Below, piece by piece: positions 48,240 to 62,700 of a DNA stretch of 64,000 nucleotides; the first letter of the stretch is position 1, and the number at the start of each line of letters is the position of its first letter. The notes under the pieces were generated by a model. It saw only the letters and a list, made by a program, of their open reading frames with translations, did not search any database and was not told the origin of the DNA. A program made the translations under genes and the position numbers. The DNA comes from Amia ocellicauda (lineage: Eukaryota > Chordata > Actinopteri > Amiiformes > Amiidae), in contig NC_089857.1 of assembly GCF_036373705.1 (NCBI RefSeq), positions 32,098,284-32,162,283 on the forward strand, written 5' to 3'.

Positions 48240-48375
48240 AGTTTCATTGCAGGCCGCTTATCTAGCCTGTGTTTGAGTGCGGGACAGTGGCGCGCAGTGC
48301 AGAGGGAAGCAGGGCTCCCCCGGGGGGTGACGTCACACTCCGGCTGCAGATAGCCTTGCAAACGGCACCTTTCAA
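48240..48375. promoter_or_regulatory. GC-rich element with perfect CRE
   Basis: An isolated GC-rich island between CCNO and TUT7 containing the palindrome TGACGTCA (48328-48335) and GGCGCGC. It could be a distal CCNO promoter or enhancer. A CT repeat (48599-48627) follows 230 bp later. Confidence 0.45.
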
Positions 48376-48597
48376 ACAAGAGCATAATTACAATGGCCTT
48401 AGCAGTTGACAGTTAGCAAGCCTGGGGGGTTTTACCTCAATAACATTTACAAAAAGTGTAATTGGTGGCTATGTGAACAATACCTGGGTTACAGCTGTCA
48501 GGAGGAGGACAGAGTTAAAGATGAACTGCCATATACTTTAGCATCCTACTGGCTAAAGCTCCTTTTATGTTTCATGATTGGAAAATGTCTTGTGTTG

Positions 48598-48598
<1 letters not shown>

Positions 48599-48627
<29 letters not shown>
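48599..48627. repeat. CT dinucleotide microsatellite
   Basis: About 14 perfect CT units. Confidence 0.9.
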
Positions 48628-48634
<7 letters not shown>

Positions 48635-49439
48635 TGCTAATCTTCAAAGACTCCTATCTAAATGTATCAGTTTTAATAAAACGTGTTATATATTTTCTTT
48701 ATTGGTCTCTGTCTGATGCAGTACATTAAATAATTATAAACGCAAACAGGTTGTGTGTGGTTTTATTATTATTGTGCACATTGGTAATTGCAGTAATAAA
48801 ATAACAATTTAACTGAAACAACCGTTTAACTTTGTGTACTGGTTTTGAGTTAATAATGTTTGATCCGTATCATATAAATGAAATATAAATTACTTCATCA
48901 AAGAAACTTGTGCATCGCCTCAGAAATACTTTTGGGGGAAAGTATGATGATTCATTTTCATTACATTTTGAAACATACTTTATGAAAAGCATGAGATATG
49001 CACTGCAAGCGATACTCTGTCCAACGTGATAACACATGCACTGCACTACACTGATAGTGCTGACTCTCCAAGAACGGGCCCTCCACACAGGGCAGATATA
49101 CCACAATGGCCGCTCCCAAGTAGCAATCAAGGGAAGTGACGTCTACTGCAAACCAACTATCCCTGGAAACAATCCGGAGGAATTGGTTCAACACAGTCTT
49201 GGTTATGTGGAGGAAATCGCATATCTGCTGCAAGTCCACACAATTAACAGTAGGCACAAGATGCAAACTATAATTACAGCCAATTATTCTAGCCAAAATA
49301 TGCTTTTCCCAAGAATAGAACATTGATACCATGTGCACATTGTTGTACTTTGTCCTTCCTAAATGCGAAGCGTAGTTTTTGTAAATGAAGAAAGAAAAAC
49401 GCCCATTCCCTTTGTGTGTTTTGGTATTCAGTCCTCATT

Positions 49440-49618
49440 TCTCCGCGCTCGACTAATGATGTCTAGGGTTAGCACGGCTCGTCTCGGAAACGCACATAGA
49501 CGCCGAAGTCAGGGACGCCATTTTGGATTTTTATGCGTGTTTGGTCCGGAAACCCACACTATCCTCTGCCTCGGCGGAAACGAGAAACAACAGTATGCAG
49601 CGTTTACCGAGAGTGCGG
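49440..49618 (+). promoter_or_regulatory. TUT7: CpG-rich TUT7 promoter and probable noncoding first exon
   Basis: CpG-rich sequence about 1.1 kb before the TUT7 coding start. A plausible donor (GCGG|GTTAGT) at 49619 would splice to the acceptor CTTATCCTAG that precedes the coding start at 50704. GACGCCATTTTGG (about 49512-49524) resembles a YY1 site, common just downstream of TATA-less starts. Exon limits are inferred. Confidence 0.5.
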
Positions 49619-50703
49619 GTTAGTTATTGTTTGTTTCTCTTAACATTTACGGATCTTGTGGTGATTATGCATTTTAGTGCAATTCATTTTGTTTACGTAA
49701 TTATCGATAAAGCATTGATGTATCCAGCAGTATTAGAGATCACGTAAAAAGACAAAAACAAACCAGCAGTATAAATAGAATTCTGGCTGCGAGCGATTAA
49801 CATGAGTTATTTGACGACGTACTTTAATTCCCAAACAATAGGTGCTTGATTCATATTAGCCGTTTATTTTAGAAATCCAGCACTACACAAGTGGCCAGGG
49901 AGTTACAGAGTTACTGTTATTATTTTTTTAACACTGAAGACTCGTTAGTATAGTCTTAGTAGTTGAGGTGCAGGGGATTTTAAATCATCACACCGTGATC
50001 ACACTACATCCTGTACACCACAATGAAAAAGAATAGCTAGATTTTGTGTTGTTGTTGTAGTACATGTTTTGTTAGCCACAAAATATATAAATAAATAAAC
50101 ATACAAAAAACTACAAAAGAATGTTATGTTGCCTAAGGAAAAGCTAAACTGGGTCATGGACAAAAGTTTATACCCTTTTTGCATCAATGCTAAGCGACAT
50201 TTGCAATAGTATACCCCTTCTGAAACATTAATATATGTAGCTATACATAATCTTTACGCTACTTATATATATTTGTGTGTTTGCATTAGGGAATCTTACC
50301 AGAAATATAAATTTAAAAATCACAGAAATGCTTGTAAAACATTGATTTGGACTTATTGCAGGCATACATTTAGCATGAAGACCTATGAAATTATAAAATC
50401 TTATAAAACCATTGAAAACTGCAGATGATGGGAGATTCATCATTCTTATGAATTACATGTAGCTTATATCATGTATATTTCTTAAGATACATTAATACCT
50501 GAAGGAGTTTCTTTAGAGTTTGGGGCTTATAAGTACTGTTTAATAGTTTTTTCTTATGTCTTTGAAAATTGAAAATCTAACACTTTTTGTGTAGCTAAGA
50601 GGCAAGCTAGTGTATTTTATATTTTGTGTTGGCAAACGTTTGCCTCGTGGGTATCTTAGTTGATTTTTAATGTTTCTTATCCTAGGCTTGATTTGAAATA
50701 CAA

Positions 50704-53700
50704 ATGGAAGAGACCGGTAGACCTCGCTATTCCAAGCAAGGCAAGGAGAAAGGCAATGTGGCAGACGAGGCTGATACCTGGAGAATCCCCATGTGTACGG
50801 AAGGCCTTGATTATGGAAGATTCAGCAATAAACCAGAAAAGGGGTCCCAGAAGAAGAGCTCAACTGGGAGCTTTGCCAGCAGCCCTCGGAGAATAGGCCA
50901 AGATGTCTTGAGTACCAGTCCTGCAGGGTTTAAAAAACTGTCTCACAGCCCCAAGCAGAAGCTGCAGGATGAGCTGAGAGATGGGTTCAGGAAGTTCCCC
51001 ACACAAGACGATCACGCCAGGGATGACAACTGGAGGGAGAAGAATTTCGGCCGTGAATCAGGCCGGTGGAGGAAGGATTCCTTCCATGAGAGTGGTGAGG
51101 ATGTGAGCAGGCAGCGAGATGATGGTGGAAGAGGACAAAGGCATGCTCGAAGGCAGCCGCCGAAGGAGATGAACAACGATGAGAGAGCTGAGTCTGTGAC
51201 ACAGTCTGCAGGTAAGGCTGTTGAGATTATGAGCGTGTGACATTCCCACGGCAAGATTCATGTCATGTGACAATTATCTGAAATTGCCACAAAGACTTTC
51301 TCCTCTTAAATGTTGTTCACCCACCCCCAGTTTTAATTAAGTGAATTAATCAATTCAGTGGCTTTCCAAAGTTTACATTATTAACAATACATAGTCGATA
51401 AATAAGTGGTTTAATTAACACAATGTAGTAAACTAAATTAATCAATAAATATCAGTTTCAGATGAAGGGCTTCAATATGTTTGACATCAACTGGTTAGGG
51501 CATGGGGAAGTGCTAGTTTGTTACCCTCACCTGCTTGCATTTAGTATTAAATAAGAACTTTCAAATGTCATTTTGTATTAAGATGTTTTTTCATTTCATT
51601 CATCATAAGATGTGGTCCATTTAAATATTTTATATATTGTTACTAACAGGTAGTAAAATAAAAAAGAGAGAGAGGAGAAGGAATCAAGTTGACAGAGATG
51701 ACGACAGGGATGGCACTGTTATTGATGAATCTACCTTGTCAGAGAAGGAGCTTCTGGGATTGCAACAAGCTGAAGAAAGGTTAAACAGAGATGAGATTTT
51801 CAGACTGAAAAGGGTAAACCATTTATCTTTGAAACTATATTTATTTGTCTTGTTTCTCATCTAGGTTTTACATCCCATGTAACCTGTGCAGTTTCTCACA
51901 GTCTGAGTCGTAGTTTTGAGTTTTTCGTGTCAGAATGTGTTGGGAATGTTTTGCTAACAATTGACTTATTACTATATTCTTTACAGCGTCCTCGTGGTTC
52001 TCCCAACTCCACGTATTCTTGCATGCTCTGTGATGTTTTACTTGAGTCTATTTCGTCAGCCCATAAGCATATTAAAGAGAAGTGGCACAAGAAGCTAGTA
52101 AGGGTAAGTAGCTTTACAGATTTACACCAATACACTGCCTATCACCAGCTGAAGTGTATATGTTTGCTCTTTTTTTGTTTTTGGTTAATTGCATGAAATT
52201 GATTTGACTATTTTTATGTTAAAATTCCTTCCCTCACAGTCTAGTGTAGTGCTTATTCAAGTCCTAATACTTTCCAAACTTTAATTCTCAAATTGAATTA
52301 ATTGTAACAGAGACTGCTATTAAGTGATTTGTGTACATAGTAACTTGTGTACAATTTTACTTTGGGTTCACAATTTCAAAATTATGTAGAAAGACTTGAG
52401 ACAGAGGAAACTCAGATCTTCCAGAGGTATTTAAACATGCTTAATGTGTCAGATCTTTGGGGTATTTATTGGTTTACATTAAAAAGAAACATTAGTTGTC
52501 ATTAGGAACAACTCAAATTCATGGTCTATGTTCATTCTCACAACAAAATAAATCGGCAGGAAAATCACTCAAGAAGCATTTGCTAGGTGCATTAGCTATT
52601 GTCTACAATGAGTGAAAGAGGAAATTCACTTAAAGATCTACATAGTACAGAGTGAAATAATTTCTATCCATTTTGTATAGTTTTATTATTACTTTTTCCA
52701 GGAAAAGCGTGAGGAGGAGATGCTCACAGCATTACTCCCACCAAATCCTTCGCAGGTGAAAGCCATTGACACAGCCATTGAAAATGTTCTAAAGAAGTAT
52801 GGCTTAAGCGGTGAAGATTTAATAAGGAGGCAACAGATTGTGATGTCAATGGAGGAAATAATCAAATCGGTTTTACCTGGTAGGAACTGTATTTTCTATT
52901 TGCATTCTCTCGTGCACCTTTCCTAAACGTTTAGTGGCACTGATAAAAAAAATCTAGACATTCAATAATATAGTCCACTGTATTTTCTATGTAATTGACA
53001 TTTTCTAGTATACATTTAATGACTCAAACTTAAGTCTTTGAAGACTTTCTAAATTGCTGTTACCCAATCATGGTAGTAATGTAATTTTAACCCCATCCAT
53101 CTTTTCATTTTATTACAGAGTGTTCTCTTCGATTATATGGATCCTCTTGTACAAAATTTGGTTTCAAAGACTCTGATGTCAACATTGATATCCAGTTCCC
53201 GACTCACGTAAGTTGGGAGTTCGCCAGATTTGTTTTTGGGGGAGCATAGCAGAAGTCGCAGGCAAATAATGGAAATCCCAAGAATATATGAGTACACAGG
53301 AGCACATGCAGGCATAGTTAAATCAAGTGCATAATAGCAAGAGTGCTGAACAGCCCAGGAGAAAAGGCTGCTGTATTACAGGTGAAGTTGGAACAGATGT
53401 GTCTTGAGTGATCGCAGGGAGGTGGTCAGGGACTGTAGGTCCTGACCTCAGTGGGAATGTTGTTCCACCACATGTGAAAATGTATAACCTTTCTATATTT
53501 ATTTATAGATGCATCAACCAGATGTGCTTCTGCTGGTTCAAGAGAGCCTTACAAATAGTAGTAAGTTAATTTTTGTTTCTCCCCTTGAGATTAAAGGAGT
53601 ATGTATGATAGGATTTCAGGATTTATTTATTTTCTATTTTATTTTCTCTTTAGCGTCCTATATTGACCTTGAAGCAGACTTCCACGCCAGAGTGCCTGTC

Positions 53701-56700
53701 TTGGTTTGCAGAGAAAAGCAAAGGTCTGTTTGTTTAGGTTGTATTAATTGCTCATAATGATGATGATGATAATCTGTATTGCTTCTATAAATAAATAAGT
53801 TAATCTAGATAACTGTCATAATGTGTAGTACTTGATCTTGTATTGGAGCTCTGAAGTAGTCTTACAACCCATTAATCCTCTTATACATCAGATACAAGGA
53901 CATAGTTTAAGAAAGCGGAATTTAAACATTGATAAATTTGATTTTTACAAATGCTTTAATACTTCTTTTTCGCTTAATGGTAAAATTCTGTATGCAGGTT
54001 AAATATTAAACTGATATCCTTTGTTGCATCTATCACAGTGGTCTACTTTGTAAAGTGAGTGCAGGCAATGACAACGCATACCTCACAACAGAGCACCTGG
54101 CAGCTCTGGCAAATCTGGAACCCTGTCTTACTCCTCTTGTGATTGCCTTCAGACACTGGGCCAAGGTAAAGAAGGGTTTCATTGTGGGTCAGCATTAGAA
54201 ATGTATCTAAGCCCTTCCAGTAAATGTTTTCTTAGTTGTACTAAAGCAGTCAGTCTGTTTCCCTCACAGATCTGCCATATTGACCACCCGGAGGAAGGAG
54301 GGTTGCCCCCTTACGTGTTGGCCTTGATGGTCATTTACTTCCTTCAGCAGAGGAAAGAGCCCGTGCTCCCTGTGTATTTGGGGATGGATGTAAGTGTTCG
54401 TGCCTGTGCTCCTCAATAAGCCAGCTTGGAGGCTGTTCCTAACCTTAAAATTTCACAAGTTAAAGAAAATCTGTCTGGATTATATAGATAATGTTAAAAA
54501 CTATCATCGTAAATCCGTGAAGTGGACCCCAAAGCTTTTATCATCGTATTGGAAATTCTGGACGATAACGCTAGACTTATTTTTGTATTTTCTATGGGAT
54601 GCATTTCATTATTTACAGACAGTCAGTTTATGTTGCCGAACTGCAATAAACCTCTTCATACCTACCCGTTTCTATAGTAGCTGTACATAATTAAAAGTAT
54701 GTAAAGCATACTATATACATTTCATTTGATTGTCTATTGTTTTTTTTTCATGTATTCTCCATTTAGTGCTTTCAAATTTATAATATGAATTAGAAAGCAG
54801 AGCATCTTTATAAAATATGAATTTCTAACTTCTGGTAGGCACATTGCTAGCTCCCCTCTTTGTGCTTGTAATTTGTTCATGATTTATGAATTAGTGTGCT
54901 GTTTTATGAGGTTTTATTAAAATAGTGCAATTTGTTTAAGCGGAAATGTCGCAGCTTTCTAAATTAACAACTCTGATTGGTTCTTGCATTTGCAGATTGA
55001 GGAGTTTTCTCTGAACAAACTTGTAGATTTCAGGCTTACTGGTGTGGAAGATGGTCATGTTTTGTGGGAGTATAACCCATCCCTGGATCAGGCAACCTCT
55101 GCTAAAGAGTTTGTCAGGAACGGCAAGGTGAGTGATGAAACTTCAGTAGCAAGTTTTGAGTGTGCATTAATATTTCAGAGGTACATGTAATATACAGGAT
55201 ACATTTTAAAAAAAATTAGATCCCTGGCTTTTACATTTACAAATTTATATGTAAATACAAATCATTGTACCCACTGTGGCTTTTGGCTGAGAGTGACTGG
55301 CATGAGACAGTGGATTAAACACAATTTTAATAAACAATAAATCGTCATCACAAAATGCACTAGACAGATTTTATCTATTAGCTTTTAGAACCAAGTCCAT
55401 CTGTATTATTCAGGATTTGAAAAGCATGTACTTGTTGAGGTGGTATGAGGAACATTATTCATTTTCTTTGTTTCCTGTTAAAGGCCAAGCTGGCATTTGG
55501 ACCAGAATGCCAACGTGAAGTGGCCATTGGGCAGCTGTGGGTAGAAATGCTTCGTTTCTATTTACTGGAGTTCAACATGGCCGATCATGTCATCAGCATT
55601 CGTATAAAGGAGCTCTTCACGAGGGAGTCCAAGGACTGGCCTAAAAAGAGAATTGCCATAGAAGGTAACATCTCTCTGCTAGCTTGTGTCTCTGCAGTAT
55701 ATACACCATTCACAAAAAGTACAATTACTCAATGTGCACACAGATTGAAATAGGATGTTATTGTGACTTAACATTACACAAACCCTTGTGGTTATTTTAG
55801 TATGTGTTTCTCATGTTATGTATCAAGTTTCTAGCCACTGAAATGTGTTCAGGGTAGTACTTGCATTTTCACATAATACTTTTGGCAGTGATGCAGTACA
55901 TGCACTGATATAGTCAAGTTTGCTGTTGCAACCACAGCACCAGAAATTGAGGTGGAAATCACTGGATTGGTCAAAATTGGAGGGACCATATAGTTTACTG
56001 ACACACAACTTTCATCAGTGACTTTGGCTATGTCCCTAATATTCTCCAAATACACTTGAAACTAGACATTAATTGTTCATATGTATAAGTAGAATTTGAG
56101 GTTTCGAAACATTGTCAAGTGTTTTTATTTCGTAAACCAAGGCTGTCACAAGTACCAAATAGTGTTGGCATTTTTTAAGCAGTTCTTGTGGATTGACATT
56201 TTCTGTCTTTGAATTTCAGATCCTTACTCTGTGAAGAGAAATGTGGCAAGGACTCTCAACAGTCAACTCATGTATGAGTACATTCTCCATTGCTTAAAAA
56301 CAACCTATAAGTATTTTGCTTCTCCTTTTAAAAAGTACGGGAAGCTGAACAAGCAAAATCACAAACGGGAAGAGTTTCAAAGCCCTGTAGCTGCACACAG
56401 TGGAAGGGAAGAGAATATGCCACCAGATCTGGATGAGTTGCGTTTGATCCAGTCAGAATTAGACGGTCTCAGCATCGACAGTCACATCATGAATGGGACG
56501 ATTGTGAAGCATGTCTGTGAAGAAAGCCCGGATGCAGTTTTTCCAGAAATGGCAGGCTGTAATGCCAGTTTAACAGAAGAACTTACCTCCCTGAAAAGCG
56601 ATGGTGGGCTACTCCAAGATAACTTCGACTGCATCATAGAAGAGTTAGTAATTGAAGAACCTGATGGTTATGAGCCCCGTTCCGGTGAAACGGAAAGTGG

Positions 56701-59700
56701 CAATGAAGAGAACGAAGCAGGAGACATAAAGGGGGAGTTGTTCTCTTTACATGGTAACCAACTGTTGGGGGAGGAGAGTGAGGACACCGACCCCACAAAC
56801 TTGCCTTACTTCCAGCAAGAACTGGAGAATGAGATCGAAAGCCTTTCTGATTCAGAAGGTGGTTTGCACACGGGAACTGTGGACAGCGACGACTTGGGCC
56901 TAGAGGAATCTGGGAAACTAGACCGGGAGGATGAGTTGGGAGACTCGTTGCACCAGCTGCCAGGAACACGGAAGAGGCTCGCCTTTGAGAGCAATAACTC
57001 GGATGATGAGGAGGAGGAGGAGGATGTGAACCACAGAACTCACCTGGACAGCCTTACTGTGGAAGATGAACTGGAAAATATGTACACCGCTTCGGGAGAA
57101 GAGGTCCTCTCTGACGATGACGGTGGGCACAGTGTTCACGTTGAGGCTCACAGTTCTGTGAAGGAAGGCCTTAATGGCAACAGGGATTCCAGTGAGATCA
57201 ACACTCCTCTGAAAGAAGGTCCCCCAAAAACCTGCTCTGTGTCTGCAGATCAGGGCCAACATGAACCTGTTTTGAGCTACGAGTTCAGTAAACTTCAGTT
57301 TACTAGAGGAAAGGTAAGGATGTTCATTCAGAAAAGTGCCATTTTTACTGTCCTTGTAATTATCAGTCTTGTTACTGTTAAGCAGAGTGATTTGAGTTAA
57401 CCTTTGATTTGAATGAAAAATCCCTATTTAAAATAGGATGTGTGAACAAATAAAACCAACAAGATTAACAGAAACATTCTCTGCAGTCGCCCACAGTGGT
57501 ATGCAGTCTGTGCAAGCATGATGGACATCTGAAACGTGACTGCCCTGAAGACTTCAAGAGGGTTGAACTTGATCCTTTACCTCCAATGACACCAAAGTTC
57601 CTTACAATACTCAACAAAGTTTGCATTCAGTGCTTCAGTAAGTTCAATATATACTTCAGTATCAATACTTTTTGATGCTATTGATTGGGCCACTTGATGA
57701 CTTTAAATACAAAAGCTATAAGCAACTTAAGTAAACTTATTATGTGCAGTGCATAAAATAGACATTAGTACACATCTTTCCCTTATAAATTAGGCTACCT
57801 TTACACAGTAGAAAAAGTCTCATAATACCCAAGGTATGTGTTTTTCTTTCTTCCTCCAATGTGTAAAGAATAGGATTTTTCCAATTTGTTGAAGTACTAC
57901 ATAGAGGGGAAAAAAGGATTTCAGAGATTTGTCTTTTTTCTTCTTTTTTTTCTTTCAGGTTCTATAGACTTGAAGTGTTTTCATAGAAAAGATGTTGACA
58001 TGATTACCTTTCTCACCCACAGATGATTTTTCTCCAGACCTGATAGAAGAAAAAGCTCGTGAGAACATTCTGCAGAACCTGGAAGACTTAATCAGTTATG
58101 ACCTGGAAGGTATGGACACTCTTCTTTCAAACGCATGGGCCAGCAACTCAACTTCCATATCAGAATGATCATTGTGAAAATAAGCATTGATCACACTCTA
58201 ATTCACTTTCCACATTTATTCATTTTTTATAGGAGCCAAATTAAGTTTATTTGGATCTTCTAAAAATGGATTTGGCTTCAAAAAAAGTGATCTGGACATC
58301 TGCATGACATTTGAAGGAAGAGAAACCGCAGAGGTAAATGTGTTTTGTCAGTGTGTTACCTGTTAAACTTTGTTTTGAAAGGAAATATAGTTTCTATAGA
58401 GACACTTGCTGATTATTATTGCTTAGTACCCTTGTTTTGTCTTTCCCTCCCCCCGTCTCCTATTCACAATGCATGTCCCTGAAATATAAAATAGAACCTA
58501 ATGTATATAATATATAGAAGGTTTAAAGTAATTCTCTGAGACTTTAAAAGTTTAGTTTTATACCGATATTCTATCTTTGGGTTCAAAGTATAATCTTGAT
58601 CCTGATCATTTTGACAGTACTCAGATCATATACTATGTGTATTACCATTATAGTATGTCCTGTTTTGTTTATACAGTGAAATTAAGTGTTTTAATATTTT
58701 CTTAGGGTCTCCAGTGCATTGGAATAATTGACAACTTGGCTAAAGTGCTCAGGAAGCATCCAGGTATGGAGCTTATATAGTGTGATTTCTAGTCATGCGT
58801 TATTTTTCCAGTTTGGACTACTTGTATAAAAGGAATGTCTGATATTGTAATCTTTTTACTGATACTGTTGGCCAAGGTACCTGTTTTTAGAACTGAAGAA
58901 TGATCTGCATTGAAGTCAAATGTTTCATAGTTTTTCTTTTGTTTGTTTTTCCTTTGTGGAATTACAGGTCTACGAAATATACTGCCGATTACAACTGCCA
59001 AAGTTCCAATTGTAAAGTTTCTGCATGTGAGAACTGGTCTGGAAGGAGACATTAGCCTGTATAACACACTGGTAAGGGATTACTATCATTTTTTTTATTT
59101 TTTTTTACCCTTTGCTTACCTGATAGAAGTAACTGAAAGATATATATATTTTGTCCCCCTTTCCCTCCTCCTCTAGGCTCTGCATAACACAAAACTACTT
59201 GCTGCTTATGCCAATATTGATCAAAGAGTGAAACATTTGTGCTACACCATGAAGGTGTTTGCAAAAGTAAGTATTTTCTTTGTTGATTCTGTCAATCATT
59301 CAACACATTTTAGAGATTTATCTTTTCTAGTAATGTTTTTAATAAGCATACATGTGAGGATATTAAATAGAATAAACTGTGAAATGTAAATTTTATCAAC
59401 ATGTAATTATAAACAAAGCAAAGCTCAGTGAACCCTCAGATATAGCAATTTAAGTGTTGGTTATTGTAAACAAGAATTAAATTTGCCATAGTCTGTAACT
59501 GCTACTGTTGGCCCAATTTGGCAGGTAGCAGGTTGAAGTGATTTATGTTCATTGTGTCTTGATTTCTCCTGCCCTCTGCAGAGTCATTTGTTGTTTTGAC
59601 AAATGGGTTCAATGTTTCCCTTCCGTTATCATTGAAAGATTAACCTCTATTTTGCAGATATGTGACATTGGAGATGCATCAAGGGGTAGTTTGTCATCTT

Positions 59701-62700
59701 ATGCCTACACTCTCATGGTGCTGTACTTCCTGCAACAGAGAAACCCACCCATCATTCCAGTTCTTCAGGAGGTAATGCATATTTTTATTAAGATTGAAGA
59801 GATTTTAGTGTTTTTTTGTCCAACATCCAGAGGTTACATTGTAAGCATATTAAAAGAACAAGCATATTACAAATACAACTTGTGTCCCTTTTCATGTGTT
59901 TTTAAAAGGCAAGACTGTAACTTCAAACTCATGTTTAAATGTCTTAAAGCACAGGCAGTTGTAGTGTTGGTAAAACAGGGTTCTGTTCCAGTACGTGTCT
60001 TTGGTCACAGACAAAAAAAGTGGTTTTGCTTTGGAGGGCATTTTAATGCTGAAACTATATCTTACATTCTTGTTACTGGATGATAGTGTGGCTTTTTATC
60101 AGGAAAAAGCTGATTTAAAAAAAAAAAAAAAAAAAGCTGCCTGTTTGGGAAAACCTCAAAAGCTGGCAAAGAAAGTCTGTCATAATGAACATGTCAATTC
60201 TGCTCAGCAGCACCACCAAAGCTATTTTACTTTAATGCTATATAGTGTTTAGCTTCTCTGCTGAATACGTGTTTCACGGTTTAATCATCTAATCTAATTT
60301 GGTTTGTATTATTGTAATGGGCTGCAATATGTGGACTAATGTCTTCGTGGTGTTTTTGTTTCCTTTAATATTACTCCTATAGATTTACGATGGCCCAAAG
60401 AAACCAGAGGTACTTGTGGATGGTTGGAACGTGTACTTCTTCAATGATCTAACCGATCTAGTAAGTTAATGTTTTTTTTGTTTTCCAACATATTATTCTT
60501 TATCTAAAATAGATAGGCATTTCTGATATATATCTTCGAACGTTTTACAGCCAAACCGGTGGCCAGAGTATAGAAAAAACACCGAAAGCGTAGGGGAGTT
60601 GTGGCTGGGATTGCTTCAGTTCTACACCGAAGAGTTTGACTTCAAGGAACATGTCATCTGTATCCGGAGAAAGAAACTGCTCACCACCTTCAAGAAGCAG
60701 TGGACATCGAAGTACATTGTTATTGAAGGTGAGAAGTGGATTCAAACTTGTAAGAGTAAGCACGTGGTGAGAAATTCTAAAGTTATGCAATGTATTTATA
60801 GTTATGGATTTCAAAAGGAAGTAATCTCAACCAGAGATGGTCACAATATTAAATTGACTGCTGTATGAGTGAATCTGGAGAGGAATTAGTTGCATTACAA
60901 TTTAAATTATTGTTGTTGTTGGTTTACTGACATTTTACGATGGATGTTTAGAGATTCTCTGAGATAATCATGTTTATAACCATGACAGAAAAGGTAAAAG
61001 TGAGAGAATATTGTTAATCATATTACATTGGCTTTTCTGCTTCACTCAGTACAACTTTGACAGGAGCCAGCAGTTCATACAAGATTCTTGTGCCTGATTA
61101 ATGCCAATCCACAGTTTACACATTTTTCATATCTTTATTATTTACATCTCCACCTTTACTTATTTTCTTTATAATTTTCCCAGATCCCTTTGACCTGAAC
61201 CATAACCTTGGTGCTGGATTGTCAAGAAGGAGTAAGTCTTTCGGTTTTGGCATCTGAATGTATTTCTAGTTTCGTTTCTTTCAGTATGAGTATTTTTACT
61301 TGTCTATCTTTCATAGTGACCAATTTTATCATGAAGGCCTTCATCAATGGGAGGAGAGTCTTTGGTTCCCCAGTTAAAGTCTTCCCCAGTGAATACACTT
61401 CTGAAATGGTAGGTCTGATTTTCAAAGTACCCTTTTCTTTTTCATTTTTTTTACTGCCTTTAGACTTATGAATGAAGTTAAGATTATTCTTAACTTATTA
61501 AAGAAAAACTTTTTAAATCAGCGTTTTAAATAAATGATCCACGCATTAATTAACGGATCTCAAATGTAAAGGTTTTCTGAAAACGTTTTCTTAATGGCAT
61601 GTGTGTCATTCACTGATACTGATCTGTTTTTAAATATATAAAGCCCAACACACGCCTACACTCTCTCATAAAAGACGTCAGCTTCCATTCAGTACAGCCC
61701 GTTCTGTGGCTGAATTGTTAATGGAACAAATAGTCAATTTACAAAGCTGTTATACTGTAGCAAATTCTAGTAAAGTAAAAGGAGCATGTTTTGGATTTGT
61801 GTTTGTACTGACAAACATATTTCTGCATTCCATATTGTGCTGCTTTGTCACTCAATTATAATATATATATATATATATTTTTTTTTAGAAAACTAAAACT
61901 ATAAATGTGCCATTTCATTTGCTGTTAATTTAGTTTGCATTACAGTATGCAATGTCATGGCTTAAGTCACTGACAGCATATTCAATGCTTCTTTTCAGGA
62001 GTATTTCTTTGATCCAGAAGTGTTGACAGAGGGAGAACTGGCACCAAATGACAGGTGCTGTCGAATCTGTGGAAAGATTGGACACTTCATGAAAGACTGT
62101 CCATTGCGCAGAAGGTATCTATCACAGATTTCAGTGGCTGATTTGTAGAGTTGTGCACTTCAACTTCAATCCTGTCTTGCAAACTAAAGTATTCACCACC
62201 TGGTGGCAGAGCAGTGCTGTAGCAGATGCTGAGTATAAGCTCTGACTGAAAGGCAGGCTGTTAATGTGTGCTTGTGTTATTTTTAAAAGGTGCCGACCAC
62301 ATTACAATTAAAAAATAATAATGGTGGAATGTATTTATGTCAACAGATTAAGGCAGAGGCATGACCATCGAGGTCACGAGGATGCTTTTTATCAAAGGCG
62401 CCACTATGGAGACAGTGAGATTAGGAGGTCGGATGCTTCGGCCCCAAGATGGAGGGCAGAGAACCAGGTGGCGGGCAGAGAGCAGAACCCCCGACAGGCC
62501 TCCGACAAGTGGAGGAAGCAGGACGACCGAGAGTTCAGAGAGAAACGCTGCTTCATCTGTGGTTCCGAGGGACACATTAAGAAAGAGTGTCCTCAGTACA
62601 AGGGCTCTTCAGGTATGCAATAGTAGTAGTAGGGATTTGCTCTTTCATATCCAACTTTGCAGAGTTAATGTAGTTTTGTGGAAGGATTGCATCATTAAAG

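Noticed and set aside
56634..57262. Minus-strand frames of 111-114 codons
   Set aside because: Shadows of the large acidic-linker exon of TUT7.
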